Source of the DNA: Legionella lytica
GTDB lineage: Bacteria; Pseudomonadota; Gammaproteobacteria; Legionellales; Legionellaceae
Reading direction: 5' to 3'
Assembly (NCBI RefSeq): GCF_023921225.1
Contig: NZ_CP071527.1
Span: 2,869,501 to 2,933,500 of the forward strand
DNA length: 64,000 nt
Under the pieces are notes generated by a model. The model saw only the letters and a list, made by a program, of their open reading frames with translations. It did not search any database and was not told where the DNA came from. A program made the translations under genes and the position numbers. Numbering within the stretch: the stretch's first letter is position 1; each line of letters begins with the position of its first letter. This document shows positions 17,893 through 27,328 of the stretch, in pieces.

Positions 17893-19314
17893 TTAGCCTA
17901 TTCTCTTCATCAAAAAAAGTGTCCGTGAAGTATCTTGAATAGTTCGCTCCTCTAATATGGTATAATAATTAGAAAAAGTTTTTCTGAACGACTCTAAATG
18001 GTAATTCGGGAAAATATCCTCCCTGCTTGCTAAAAGACGTTGAACTTGTGAGTCGTCTTTAGGTACGAACTCTATCAACAAATAATCGCCTAATCGTGAG
18101 AAATATTCAGCAATATGCTCAAGAGGAACATTATTGGAAATAGCTAAATGATGAATTAACGCCAGGGCCATAATTAAATTTACTTTCCCGCCTCGTTCAA
18201 GTAATCCATCCCTCTCCATTTGTTGCCAGCCCAGGCTTGAACTTGGATTAGTTAAATCCTGTAACAGCGGCAGAATGGATTGGTCCTTATCTTTTTTTAT
18301 TTTTTGATAGTTCGTCTCTACTGCCATTGGATCTATATCAAAGCAAACAACGTTTGCTCCTGCATCGGCAATAATCCGACTGTAATAACCATTATTCCCC
18401 CCCAAATCCCAAGCAGAACGTGCGTTTGAAAGAAGAAATAACTCTTTAACTGTCTCCGCCTTGTGTTTGGTTGCTGCATCCGAATAATTAGTTTGATTAT
18501 AGTAATCGCCCCATTCGGTTTTAATTGGTGACCAAGTTGTTTTTTTAATTAAGGAACTGAGATTATCAATTAAGCCAAGTAAATTTATTTTAGAAATTTT
18601 GTGGCTGCGCTTGGCTTTCATATTTGCAACATCACTATATTTTTGCTGAATTTTTGCATGCGCATGAATATGAGCAAAAATAGAAAATGAAAACTTACTT
18701 TTAAACGGTAATAACTTACTTGCTAGATCAAGTGGTATACCATCAATATATTGCTGAGAGAGCTTACCCAGACGAATATCTACTTTCGCCATTAATAGTA
18801 ATGGCGCTAAGAAATGCCGGCAAAACTGGTTATAAGCAACCCACGGCTCCCCTTCTCTATAGAGAGCAAAAGAAGAAGTATCAATAAAAATAGGCTTGCC
18901 ATGATGGAATTGAACATTATAGGCACTTGCGTCTTTTAAAATCATTCCATATTCAATTGCACACTTTGCAATTTCCAGAGTCAATAGCGCAGCATCTTTA
19001 AACTGGGAAAAGGACCATTCATAACAATAAGATATTGTTTCTATTTCTTCCGGCTTTAAAATTATTTGAGCTTGTTTATTGAATGCAAATTCAAGAGCGA
19101 CCTCCTGGTGAGGTATTAAATAACCTTTAGACTGTAATTCCTTATATAATCCAGAGGCCATAAGATGCTGATAATCGGGGGAACCGGCTTCCGTAATTTG
19201 GCGATATATTTCCCCATTCAACGTATAGATTTGCCCACAAGGATCACGGAAAGAAGAGCGATGCCCCTCTACTGTATTGAGAAACTGATTAGGCTTGTTG
19301 GCTGTCATTATCAT
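17893..19314 (-). CDS. SAM-dependent methyltransferase, NoeA-like
   Basis: It has 473 residues. The C-terminal half holds a class I SAM domain with DLGGNNGYYSRIIADAG (near 305) followed by VVCFDIDP. The N-terminal half has DASAYNVQFHHGKPIFIDT, a stretch typical of the nodulation-protein NoeA-like methyltransferases found in polysaccharide loci. It presumably O-methylates a sugar. The start used is the first ATG (19314); a second in-frame ATG two codons later (19308) is nearly as good. The 5' end overlaps the small membrane protein gene by 26 bases. Confidence 0.85.
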   Translation of the reverse strand: MIMTANKPNQFLNTVEGHRSSFRDPCGQIYTLNGEIYRQITEAGSPDYQHLMASGLYKELQSKGYLIPHQEVALEFAFNKQAQIILKPEEIETISYCYEWSFSQFKDAALLTLEIAKCAIEYGMILKDASAYNVQFHHGKPIFIDTSSFALYREGEPWVAYNQFCRHFLAPLLLMAKVDIRLGKLSQQYIDGIPLDLASKLLPFKSKFSFSIFAHIHAHAKIQQKYSDVANMKAKRSHKISKINLLGLIDNLSSLIKKTTWSPIKTEWGDYYNQTNYSDAATKHKAETVKELFLLSNARSAWDLGGNNGYYSRIIADAGANVVCFDIDPMAVETNYQKIKKDKDQSILPLLQDLTNPSSSLGWQQMERDGLLERGGKVNLIMALALIHHLAISNNVPLEHIAEYFSRLGDYLLIEFVPKDDSQVQRLLASREDIFPNYHLESFRKTFSNYYTILEERTIQDTSRTLFLMKRIG

Positions 19315-19504
19315 CTTTTATTTTTTCACTCCTGGAAAACAATTTTGCCTTTAATTTATGCCAATACGTTTTTAATATAAAAAGCCCACCAGTAATCGCT
19401 GCAATAGTGGACTGAATAATTAAACTACCTGTACCTGGGTCTAAATAAGCGTAAGCATTAGAAATCCAAATAAAAGACGAAAGTGCAATAAGAATATATT
19501 TCAT
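19289..19504 (-). CDS. Small conserved membrane protein with YLDPGTGS motif
   Basis: It is 71 residues: a signal-like hydrophobic N-terminus ending in AYA, then YLDPGTGSLIIQ, one more hydrophobic helix and a basic tail (KLKAKLFSR). Short proteins with exactly this motif are commonly encoded beside NoeA-like methyltransferases and sulfatase-fold proteins in surface-polysaccharide loci, which is the arrangement here. The 26-base overlap with the methyltransferase start indicates coupled translation. Function is unknown; a membrane partner or scaffold for the two neighbours is a guess. Confidence 0.8.
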   Translation of the reverse strand: MKYILIALSSFIWISNAYAYLDPGTGSLIIQSTIAAITGGLFILKTYWHKLKAKLFSRSEKIKDDNDSQQA

Positions 19505-19574
19505 ATTGTTACCTATATTATTTTTTTACAAAAATATTAAATTAATAAAAATTGCGGCAGAGTTTAATAAACTT

Positions 19575-20684
19575 TTACTTTATGGTAAATGATAAACGTC
19601 GCCATGTCCGCATTCTCAAATAAAATAAACGCCAACCTTTATTCAAGTAAGGATTGGTTTTACTGTATTGCCTCAAGCTCTCCAGAGGCCTCTCTACTAA
19701 ATAAAAAACGATCCCACCGGCTAAAATGGCAGATATCAAGCCTATACACATGGCAAGAATGCTGTTGGGCCAATATTGGATGTATTTCATATATACAAGC
19801 CAATGAAAAAGATAAATAGAATAGCTCCATTTACCTATAATTCGAAAAAAAGAAGTACAGAGAATCCGCCCATACAACCCCTTGCCCTCCAGAGTAAAAA
19901 CAATAAATAAAGCCCATGCCAAACCAAAATAGATAAATTGATTTGCCAAGCTAAGATCAAGAGGAATTTTGAAAAAATAGAGTTTAGAAATTGGTAAGGA
20001 AACAAGGCACACTATCATTGTTACAAATCCTATTAAGGTTGCATTTTTTGATGTGGCATATGGCTTTAATTGCTCATAGATTGCAGCAAAAAAAACTCCT
20101 GTAGTAAAAGGGGTTAAATAGTAATTTACTTCAATGGAATTAATCGAGGTAAGCCAATAAGGCCAATAAAATTGCTCGATTAAAACGAAGCTCACAAAAA
20201 CAAGTGTAGAGAATAAAGGATTAATCTTGGCAGCTTGAATCAAGATAAATGCAATTAGAGGCAAATAAAAATAAAATTTAAACTCGACTGGAATAGTCCA
20301 TAAATGTGAAAAACCTTGTTTTAGCAATAAAGCATCTTCAACATTCGTCCATGAACTAATACCTGTTGTACCTAAAAATTTATAAACAATAAGAGCTAAA
20401 AAATAAAGTGGTATGATTCTTAAAAAGCGGCTTATCCCATAGTGTATCAGTTGAGAAGAACCAAAGCCTGATGTTTTGAATTTTGTGGTCAGCAGAAAAG
20501 CGCTCAACACAAAAAACAACCAGCAGCCAATTTTTCCACTACCCGCAAGATAGGGTGATGTGTTGATGAAAAACATCGTAATCGCATGGGTTATCAACAC
20601 GATAAAACATGCCAATCCTCTTATACCATCAGCACAGGAGAAATAGAGCGCGCGAGGATGTATTTCTATATTTTTACTCATCAT
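19575..20684 (-). CDS. Acyltransferase family 3 membrane protein, second copy
   Basis: This is a 369-residue integral membrane acyltransferase. CADGIRGLACFIVLITHA near residue 14 gives the conserved R and H, FVLSAFLLT follows, and about ten helices continue to a basic C-terminal tail. It is only distantly similar in sequence to the enzyme at 10122, so the two probably acylate different positions or with different groups. It lies in the minus-strand run between fnlC and the YLDPGTGS protein. Confidence 0.87.
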   Translation of the reverse strand: MMSKNIEIHPRALYFSCADGIRGLACFIVLITHAITMFFINTSPYLAGSGKIGCWLFFVLSAFLLTTKFKTSGFGSSQLIHYGISRFLRIIPLYFLALIVYKFLGTTGISSWTNVEDALLLKQGFSHLWTIPVEFKFYFYLPLIAFILIQAAKINPLFSTLVFVSFVLIEQFYWPYWLTSINSIEVNYYLTPFTTGVFFAAIYEQLKPYATSKNATLIGFVTMIVCLVSLPISKLYFFKIPLDLSLANQFIYFGLAWALFIVFTLEGKGLYGRILCTSFFRIIGKWSYSIYLFHWLVYMKYIQYWPNSILAMCIGLISAILAGGIVFYLVERPLESLRQYSKTNPYLNKGWRLFYLRMRTWRRLSFTIK

Positions 20685-20707
20685 TCTCTATTCATCCTGA
20701 AATTATT

Positions 20708-21832
20708 CTATTTTGACCATATAACGCGATTAATATAATCAACATAACTGGATACAATTCGAACCATTTTTTTCGAAACACAACCACCTTCATAATCTGA
20801 AACAACTTTAAAGGTGCGTGAGCTTTGATTATGTTGTGAGGTGACTATACGTACAGCATCCAAAACACTAGCTGATTTGAGTCCACACATGACCAAAGTC
20901 GCATCATCCATGCCTTCTGGACGTTCATGCGTATTCCTAATAGTAACTGCAGGAAGATTTAGCAAAGAGGCTTCTTCGGTAATCGTGCCACTGTCTGATA
21001 CGACACAAAATGCTTCCATTTGCAGTTTAATGTAGTCTAGAAAACCAAATGGCTTTAAGAAGTGAATGCGTGAATCCAATCCAGTAACATTAAGACTCTC
21101 TAATCTCTTTCTTGTTCGAGGATGAGTAGAAACCACTACCGGCATATTATAGGTTTGTGCCAAAGACTGTAATGTATCTAATAGATCCTGCAGGTTTTCG
21201 GGAACGTCTACATTTTCTTCCCGATGATTGCTAACTAAGAAATACTGCTGAGGTTGTAAATCAAGTTGTGACAAGATGTCTGATGATAAAATCTTGGGCA
21301 TAAAATGCTCAAGAACCTCTTGCATATGTGAGCCTGTTTTAATGATTCTTTCTGCAGGTATGCCTTCACTAATTAAATAACGCCGTGCATGCTCTGACAA
21401 CACTAAATTGATGTCACTTAAATGGTCAAGTACCTTACGGTTTAATTCCTCAGGAACACGCTGATCAAAACAACGGTTACCTGCTTCCATATGAAATACT
21501 GGGATTTTACGACGTTTTGCAGAAAGAACCGCGAGGCAAGAATTAGTATCCCCATAAAGTAGAAGCGCGTCAGGCTTTTCTTTTTCCAAGACTTCATCAG
21601 CTTTTTCAATAATACGCGCAATGGCTTGAGCGGCTGTATCTCCAACTGCTTCTAAAAAATAATCAGGCTTACGGATTTCCAAATCATCAAAGAAGATTTG
21701 ATTAAGCTCATAATCAAAGTTCTGACCTGTATGCACTAAAATATGGTTGGTATGTTTATCAAATTCAGCAATGACGCGTGACATCTTTATTAATTCAGGC
21801 CTGGTGCCCACTATGGTCATTACCTTAAGCAT
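20708..21832 (-). CDS. fnlC: UDP-amino-sugar 2-epimerase of the UDP-L-FucNAc pathway (FnlC/WbjD type)
   Basis: The 374-residue protein belongs to the WecB-like non-hydrolysing 2-epimerase superfamily: VGTRPELIKMSRV at residues 8-20, HTGQNFDYEL near 34, HMEAGNR near 114, HREENVD near 208 and SDSGTITEEAS near 281. The HTGQNFD start and overall length favour the FnlC/WbjD/Cap5G branch, which makes UDP-L-FucNAc from the FnlB product, over plain WecB. Both partner enzymes are in the locus (fnlA, fnlB), but on the other strand about 6 kb away. Confidence 0.88.
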   Translation of the reverse strand: MLKVMTIVGTRPELIKMSRVIAEFDKHTNHILVHTGQNFDYELNQIFFDDLEIRKPDYFLEAVGDTAAQAIARIIEKADEVLEKEKPDALLLYGDTNSCLAVLSAKRRKIPVFHMEAGNRCFDQRVPEELNRKVLDHLSDINLVLSEHARRYLISEGIPAERIIKTGSHMQEVLEHFMPKILSSDILSQLDLQPQQYFLVSNHREENVDVPENLQDLLDTLQSLAQTYNMPVVVSTHPRTRKRLESLNVTGLDSRIHFLKPFGFLDYIKLQMEAFCVVSDSGTITEEASLLNLPAVTIRNTHERPEGMDDATLVMCGLKSASVLDAVRIVTSQHNQSSRTFKVVSDYEGGCVSKKMVRIVSSYVDYINRVIWSK

Positions 21833-21913
21833 TTGGGAAATCCTAATTTAAACGTGATAAAGGGCGTAAATTAACATAAAATGAACCATAATAACAGGAC
21901 ACTCAATAGACAT

Positions 21914-23275
21914 TTACTTCAATATAAGTGCCTCAACTATTCCTACGATTTCCTTCACTAAAGGTAAATTTCCTCGTGTTTCAACATTTAATCGCAATAG
22001 AGGCTCTGTATTAGAAGAGCGCAGGTTTAGCCGCATGTGTTCAAACTCTAGGCTAATACCATCGGTCCGGTCTATTTTAGGCTGTAATGCAGAAAAATGA
22101 GCTTCTACACGCTCCATCACTCGCTTAGCATCAGCAACTTCATAGTTGATTTCACCACTGCAAGGAAAGGCATGAACACATTCATCAATGAGACTTTTTA
22201 ACGACTTGCCAGTTTGACTCACTAACTCAATCACTAATAACCAAGGAATCATTCCGCTGTCACAGTAAGCAAAATCACGAAAGTAATGATGCCCACTCAT
22301 TTCCCCACCGTATACCGCATTTTCACTGCGCATACGTTCTTTAATAAAGGCATGCCCGGTTTTGCATTGAATTGCATGGCCATTAGCTCGCTGAGCAATA
22401 TCAATGGTGTTCCAGGTTAGCCGTGGATCATGAATTATTTTGCCACCAGGATTTTTTTTGAGAAAAGCCTCTGCTAATAAACCAACCAGATAGTATCCTT
22501 CAATAAATTCACCCTGCTCATCAAACAAGAAACAACGATCAAAATCTCCATCCCAGGCAATACCCATATCTGCCTGGTGCGCTTTTACCGCCGCGGCAGT
22601 TGCTTGACGATTTTCCATTAATAATGGATTCGGTATACCATTAGGAAAATCCCCATCCGCCTCATGATGAATCTTAATAAAACTAACGGGAATATTTGCC
22701 ATGTTAAAGCGCGCTTCGATGGCATCAATTACATGCCCTGCAGCACCATTACCTGCATCAACGACTAGTTTTAATGGTTTTAATTGCTGCGAATGAATGT
22801 AACTTAGTAAATGATCGACATAAGCATCGAGGATATTTAATTGCTTATATTGTCCTTTTGGTGCAACAGGTTGAAATTCATTCTTTATCACTAGCTCTTC
22901 AATGGCGTTTAAACCACTATCGCCGCTAATAGGAGCCGAACCTTTACGGACTAATTTCATGCCATTGTAATCAATTGGATTATGACTGGCGGTAACTTCG
23001 ATCCCTCCATCAGCACTTAAATGAAAGGTAGCAAAATAAACCTCCTCTGTTCCGCTCATGCCGATATCAATAACATCTGCTCCAGCATCCATGATGCCGC
23101 GCGCTAAAGCCTGTTTTAATGATTCGCTACTATGGCGTACATCACTTCCCACCACCACGGAGTTTGCGTTTAAAAATTGCGTGTAAGCAAAACCAATGCG
23201 GTATGCAAGCTCTTCATTCAATTCAATACCAAGCTTGCCGCGTATATCATAAGACTTAAAACATGCGAGTGTCAT
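21914..23275 (-). CDS. manB: Phosphomannomutase/phosphoglucomutase (ManB/CpsG type)
   Basis: The 453-residue alpha-D-phosphohexomutase shows all four domains. [11 protein letters not shown] is at the N-terminus, [15 protein letters not shown] carries the catalytic phosphoserine (near residue 96), DGDFDRCF is the metal loop (near 236), [10 protein letters not shown] is the sugar-binding loop (near 319) and [14 protein letters not shown] is the phosphate-binding loop near the end. It converts mannose-6-phosphate to mannose-1-phosphate for ManC, whose gene lies just upstream (5-base gap). Confidence 0.93.
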   Translation of the reverse strand: MTLACFKSYDIRGKLGIELNEELAYRIGFAYTQFLNANSVVVGSDVRHSSESLKQALARGIMDAGADVIDIGMSGTEEVYFATFHLSADGGIEVTASHNPIDYNGMKLVRKGSAPISGDSGLNAIEELVIKNEFQPVAPKGQYKQLNILDAYVDHLLSYIHSQQLKPLKLVVDAGNGAAGHVIDAIEARFNMANIPVSFIKIHHEADGDFPNGIPNPLLMENRQATAAAVKAHQADMGIAWDGDFDRCFLFDEQGEFIEGYYLVGLLAEAFLKKNPGGKIIHDPRLTWNTIDIAQRANGHAIQCKTGHAFIKERMRSENAVYGGEMSGHHYFRDFAYCDSGMIPWLLVIELVSQTGKSLKSLIDECVHAFPCSGEINYEVADAKRVMERVEAHFSALQPKIDRTDGISLEFEHMRLNLRSSNTEPLLRLNVETRGNLPLVKEIVGIVEALILK

Positions 23276-23280
23276 GGAAA

Positions 23281-24696
23281 TTAACCCCGTCCATAGTTGT
23301 CTTGAAAACGAACAATATCATCCTCACCCAGATAATCCCCGCTTTGCACCTCAATCATTACCAAATCAAGGACTCCAGGATTTTCCAAACGGTGTTTGCA
23401 GCCTGCGGGAATATAAGTAGACTCATTAACGCGAACAAAAAACTCTTCCTCACCGTTAACGACTTTAGCCATACCGCTGACCACAATCCAATGTTCACTG
23501 CGATGATGATGCATCTGTAGACTTAAGCTTGCACCGGGTTTCACTTCAATACGCTTTATTTTAAAGCGTTCGCTTTGTTCGAGTATTGTATAAGTACCCC
23601 AGGGGCGATATACCGTACGATGTAATTTATAGGCTTCATGGCCCCGTGCTTTTAATTGGGTATAAATATGTTTTACATCCTGCGCACGCGACTTGTCAGC
23701 AACGAGCAGCGCATCAGGGGTATCCACAATCAATAAATTCTCAAGCCCCACGGCCCCAACTAAGCGATTATTACTTCTTATATTGCAGTTGGAGACATCG
23801 TACAATAACACATCGCCCTCAAGACGATTACCTTGCGCATCAGGCTCAATTAACTCATCAATAGATGTCCACGACCCTACATCGCTCCAGCCAATCTGAC
23901 AGGGGATCACTGCGATATTCTCAGCTTTCTCCATGACCGCATAGTCAATGGAATTATCTGGAACTTGGGCAAATGTTTCTTCATCTAATTCTAAACCAGC
24001 AACGTTTTGATGATGCACCAAGTGTGACTGAGCAAAACAAGCACGCACCGCATGCAAAATTTCTGGGCAATGCTCTTCCAGGGCGCGCAACATAGCGCCA
24101 GCAGAAAATAAAAACATCCCAGAGTTCCAGAGAAACCGGCCGGAAATTAAATATTCCTGGGCTTTGTCTAATGCAGGCTTTTCTACGAAGCGTAATACTT
24201 GATTTGCTTCCGCCTCAATGTATCCATATTCTGTTTTAGGTTCGGTAGGTGAAATGCCAAAAGTGACTAGCTTATCATTAGCAGCCAACGCCAAAGCATC
24301 GTTTACTGCTGCTTGGAACGCATCTTGATTCAAAATTAAATGGTCCGCCGCTAAAACAAGCATCATTGCCTGTTCGCCATGTAAATTAATGGTATTCAGT
24401 ACGGCGGATGCTATGGCTGCTGCGGTGTTACGGCCGAAGGGCTCCATAATGTATGAGGTTTCAATATGATTCGTATTAACCTCGGAGCTTTCTTCAATCA
24501 TTTTAAATAAAAACTCTTTATTCGTAACGATCATCGCTTCACGTACATTAGGTAAAGAAGCTCCGCGAATAAATGCTTTTTGAAATAAACTTTGCCCATC
24601 TGCAAGACGCATAAAGGGCTTAGGATGTAATTCACGTGAAACTGGCCAAAGGCGTGAACCCGCTCCGCCACAAAGAATGATTGGTATTAGTTGCAT
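23281..24696 (-). CDS. manC: Mannose-1-phosphate guanylyltransferase/mannose-6-phosphate isomerase
   Basis: At 471 residues it matches bifunctional ManC/AlgA enzymes. The N-terminal nucleotidyltransferase has [15 protein letters not shown] (residues 8-22) and FVEKP near 170; the C-terminal cupin isomerase domain has RPWGTYT and [15 protein letters not shown] (near 395-430). It makes GDP-mannose. It is the promoter-proximal gene of the minus-strand half of the polysaccharide locus and follows recN on the same strand with a 70-base gap. No GDP-mannose-modifying gene (gmd, fcl, rmd) is in the window, so mannose itself may be the end product used. Confidence 0.94.
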   Translation of the reverse strand: MQLIPIILCGGAGSRLWPVSRELHPKPFMRLADGQSLFQKAFIRGASLPNVREAMIVTNKEFLFKMIEESSEVNTNHIETSYIMEPFGRNTAAAIASAVLNTINLHGEQAMMLVLAADHLILNQDAFQAAVNDALALAANDKLVTFGISPTEPKTEYGYIEAEANQVLRFVEKPALDKAQEYLISGRFLWNSGMFLFSAGAMLRALEEHCPEILHAVRACFAQSHLVHHQNVAGLELDEETFAQVPDNSIDYAVMEKAENIAVIPCQIGWSDVGSWTSIDELIEPDAQGNRLEGDVLLYDVSNCNIRSNNRLVGAVGLENLLIVDTPDALLVADKSRAQDVKHIYTQLKARGHEAYKLHRTVYRPWGTYTILEQSERFKIKRIEVKPGASLSLQMHHHRSEHWIVVSGMAKVVNGEEEFFVRVNESTYIPAGCKHRLENPGVLDLVMIEVQSGDYLGEDDIVRFQDNYGRG

Positions 24697-24766
24697 TCCT
24701 GAGTTCCTTTTTTTGCCGGCTCGTAATCTGCTGATATTTTACCAACAACTACAAACCTAAACTTAC

Positions 24767-26431
24767 TTACGCGCTCTGCTGTAATAATTCTCGAGCATGT
24801 GAGCGTGTTTGTTCTGTTATTGTTAAGCCGCCTAACATGCGGGCGATTTCATCGATTTTTTCCGCGTGTTGCAGTAAGGAAATACGAGTGAAGGTTTGGG
24901 TATTATCACTACTCTTTTCCACCATAAAATGGTTGTGCGCCGAGGCGGCAACCTGGGGTTGATGAGTAACACAAAAGACCTGTAAACGCTCACCTAATTT
25001 ACGCAACATTTGTCCCACTAAGGCCGCGGTAACACCACCAATACCCACATCTACCTCATCAAATAATAACGTTGGAGTGGAGCCTTGTTGGGCGGTGATC
25101 AGTTGAATGGCTAAACCGATTCGTGAGAGTTCCCCACCTGAAGCAATTTTACTCAGTGCGTCAGGTTGCATGCCAGGGTTGGTACATACTTTATACTCGA
25201 CCTTATCCATGCCATGTGCATACATCTTGTCTAATGGGGTGATGTCAATTTCAACCCAACCCTTTGGCATTCCTAATTGTTGAATGCTGGCAGAGATTTC
25301 CTGGGCTAACTTGGGGGCGTGCTCTTGTCTGGCACGTCTTAAACAGTTTGCGGCTTGCTCATAAGCCGCCACCAATTCACGATGTTGTCGTTGTAAATCC
25401 GCTAACTTAGCTTCACTGTCTTGTAATAACGTTAATTGTTTCTGTAAACGTTGTGCATGTTCTGCCAGTTGGCTGCTATCAACGTGATATTTTCGCGCCA
25501 GCTGATGAATGATGCTCATGCGGCTTTCTATTTCATGCAAACGCTCTGGATCAAGATGCACCCGCTCAGCAAATTGCTGCATTTCGCCAATGGCCTCTTC
25601 ACATTGAATTAAAGCACCGTTAATTAATTCATAGGTATTTTTAATTTGCGCTTGCTCTTGGGGTAGTTGACTAAGCAATTGCAAAATATGATTTAAGCTC
25701 GTACACACATTTGGCTCATCTTCAGCATTTAATAAACCATGAATATTCTGACTGTGTTGCAAATATTCTTTTGCATGGTGCAACATTTGATGCTCTTGAT
25801 ACAAAGTATCAATTTCATTCTCTTGCAGATTTAAGGTGGAAAGTTCTTCAATTTGAAATTTTAATAATTCAATACGATCGGCTTGTTGCTCTAAACCTTG
25901 TAAGGTATCAATTTCTTGTTGCACTTTCTGACATTGCTTATAAAGCCGAGCCACCTCATCAAACAGGGCATGATTCTTCGCATATTGATCTAATTGCTGG
26001 CGATGAGTGGCATGCTGCATCAGGGTTTGTGTCTGATGTTGCCCATGAATATGTACTAACTTTTCACTGAGTTCTTTTATTTTTTGTAGTGGAAAGGGTT
26101 GCCCATTAATGTATGATTTTGAACGGCCTTCTGCATAGATTACTCGACGTAAGTAGACTTCGCCGTCCTCACAAGGAATATCTTGTTCTGCCAGCCATTG
26201 CGCAGGCTCCGAATTTTGATGCACGTAAAAACCTGCAGTAATGTCGCATTTATCCTGCCCGGGACGAATTACTGATGCATCGGCACGTTCACCTAAAGCC
26301 AGTAATAACGCATCGATCATAATCGACTTACCAGCCCCGGTTTCCCCGGTAAAGGCGGTCATTCCCTGCGTGAAATCTAATTCCAGGTGTTGCACGATTG
26401 CAAATTGTTCAATGCACAAAGTTGTGAGCAT
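24767..26431 (-). CDS. recN: DNA repair protein RecN
   Basis: The 554-residue SMC-like ATPase has Walker A GETGAGKS near residue 29, a long coiled-coil middle (about 150-370), the ABC signature ASGGELSRIGLA near 432, and Walker B LLFDEVDVGIG near 460. RecN holds broken DNA ends together during recombinational repair. Its ribosome site AGGG lies in the last codons of nadK, only 3 bases separating the genes. It is the last gene of the typA-nadK-recN unit and borders the polysaccharide locus. Confidence 0.96.
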   Translation of the reverse strand: MLTTLCIEQFAIVQHLELDFTQGMTAFTGETGAGKSIMIDALLLALGERADASVIRPGQDKCDITAGFYVHQNSEPAQWLAEQDIPCEDGEVYLRRVIYAEGRSKSYINGQPFPLQKIKELSEKLVHIHGQHQTQTLMQHATHRQQLDQYAKNHALFDEVARLYKQCQKVQQEIDTLQGLEQQADRIELLKFQIEELSTLNLQENEIDTLYQEHQMLHHAKEYLQHSQNIHGLLNAEDEPNVCTSLNHILQLLSQLPQEQAQIKNTYELINGALIQCEEAIGEMQQFAERVHLDPERLHEIESRMSIIHQLARKYHVDSSQLAEHAQRLQKQLTLLQDSEAKLADLQRQHRELVAAYEQAANCLRRARQEHAPKLAQEISASIQQLGMPKGWVEIDITPLDKMYAHGMDKVEYKVCTNPGMQPDALSKIASGGELSRIGLAIQLITAQQGSTPTLLFDEVDVGIGGVTAALVGQMLRKLGERLQVFCVTHQPQVAASAHNHFMVEKSSDNTQTFTRISLLQHAEKIDEIARMLGGLTITEQTRSHARELLQQSA

Positions 26432-26434
26432 GAT

Positions 26435-27328
26435 TTATCCCTGATGTGTGGATTCCCAACCAAGCTTGGATCGTAATGTATCATAGTAATGATAATCAAG
26501 AGGATGCAACAATCGTAACTGATGTGCATCTTTTTGAATCGTAACTCGCTGTCCTGGTTTTACCATACGCGACTGATGCCCATCACAGCTCACACACAGA
26601 TCGGCTTCATTGCCTTCATTAATGTGTAATTCAATTTTTGATTCGCCATCAACGACCAAAGGACGGGAGCTGAGGCTGTGAGAAAACATCGGCACCAGCA
26701 CAATCGCATTCAATTCAGGATGCATAATTGGCCCACCAGCAGATAAAGCGTACGCTGTAGAACCAGTAGGGGTCGATAAAATCATGCCATCAGAACGATA
26801 ATGACTAACCAACTGCTCATTTACGTATACAGAAAACTCGATTAAATGCGTTTCATTACCACGTGACAAAACCACATCATTTACCGCATCCCCTTCAAAA
26901 TAAGTCTCTTTATCATCATAGATACGAGCATGCAATAAGAAGCGTTTTTCTTCTTTATATTGTCCGGCCAATACCGCACTAAGCTGGCTTTCAATATCAT
27001 GAGGTAAAATATCAGTTAAAAAACCTAGGCGTCCGCGGTTGATCCCGATGACCGGCGTATTTACTTTCGTGGCCATACGAGCAGCGGAAATCAAACTACC
27101 ATCTCCGCCAATCACAATGATCAAATCGTTTTTTTCACCCATCTCATTTTTAGTTAAGACCGGTAATTGCACGTCAAAACCCAGCAAAGTGTCAACGTCT
27201 TGATAGACGCTGACCTTTTGGCTTTCCAAAAACTCAACCAAGCGATTTAAGCTGTCGTTAACCCCTGGGTTTGCACGATGTTGGCGTGCATATAAAATCA
27301 CACGCTTAAATTTAGTTTTATTCGTCAC
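26435..27328 (-). CDS. nadK: NAD kinase
   Basis: It phosphorylates NAD to NADP. Motifs are [14 protein letters not shown] (catalytic GGDG), [10 protein letters not shown] and [16 protein letters not shown] prefer the GTG at 27326-27328 (giving a start at [15 protein letters not shown]), because it places a GAG 9 bases upstream and gives the usual length (297 residues). An ATG ten codons upstream (27358) extends further into typA and adds residues not usual for the family. With the GTG start the gene overlaps the typA end by 11 bases, so coupled translation is likely. Confidence 0.93.
   Translation of the reverse strand: MTNKTKFKRVILYARQHRANPGVNDSLNRLVEFLESQKVSVYQDVDTLLGFDVQLPVLTKNEMGEKNDLIIVIGGDGSLISAARMATKVNTPVIGINRGRLGFLTDILPHDIESQLSAVLAGQYKEEKRFLLHARIYDDKETYFEGDAVNDVVLSRGNETHLIEFSVYVNEQLVSHYRSDGMILSTPTGSTAYALSAGGPIMHPELNAIVLVPMFSHSLSSRPLVVDGESKIELHINEGNEADLCVSCDGHQSRMVKPGQRVTIQKDAHQLRLLHPLDYHYYDTLRSKLGWESTHQG

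Noticed and set aside
25711..26070. Plus-strand frame of 119 codons inside recN
   Set aside because: Antisense shadow of the RecN coiled-coil region, where repetitive codon use opens the other strand.
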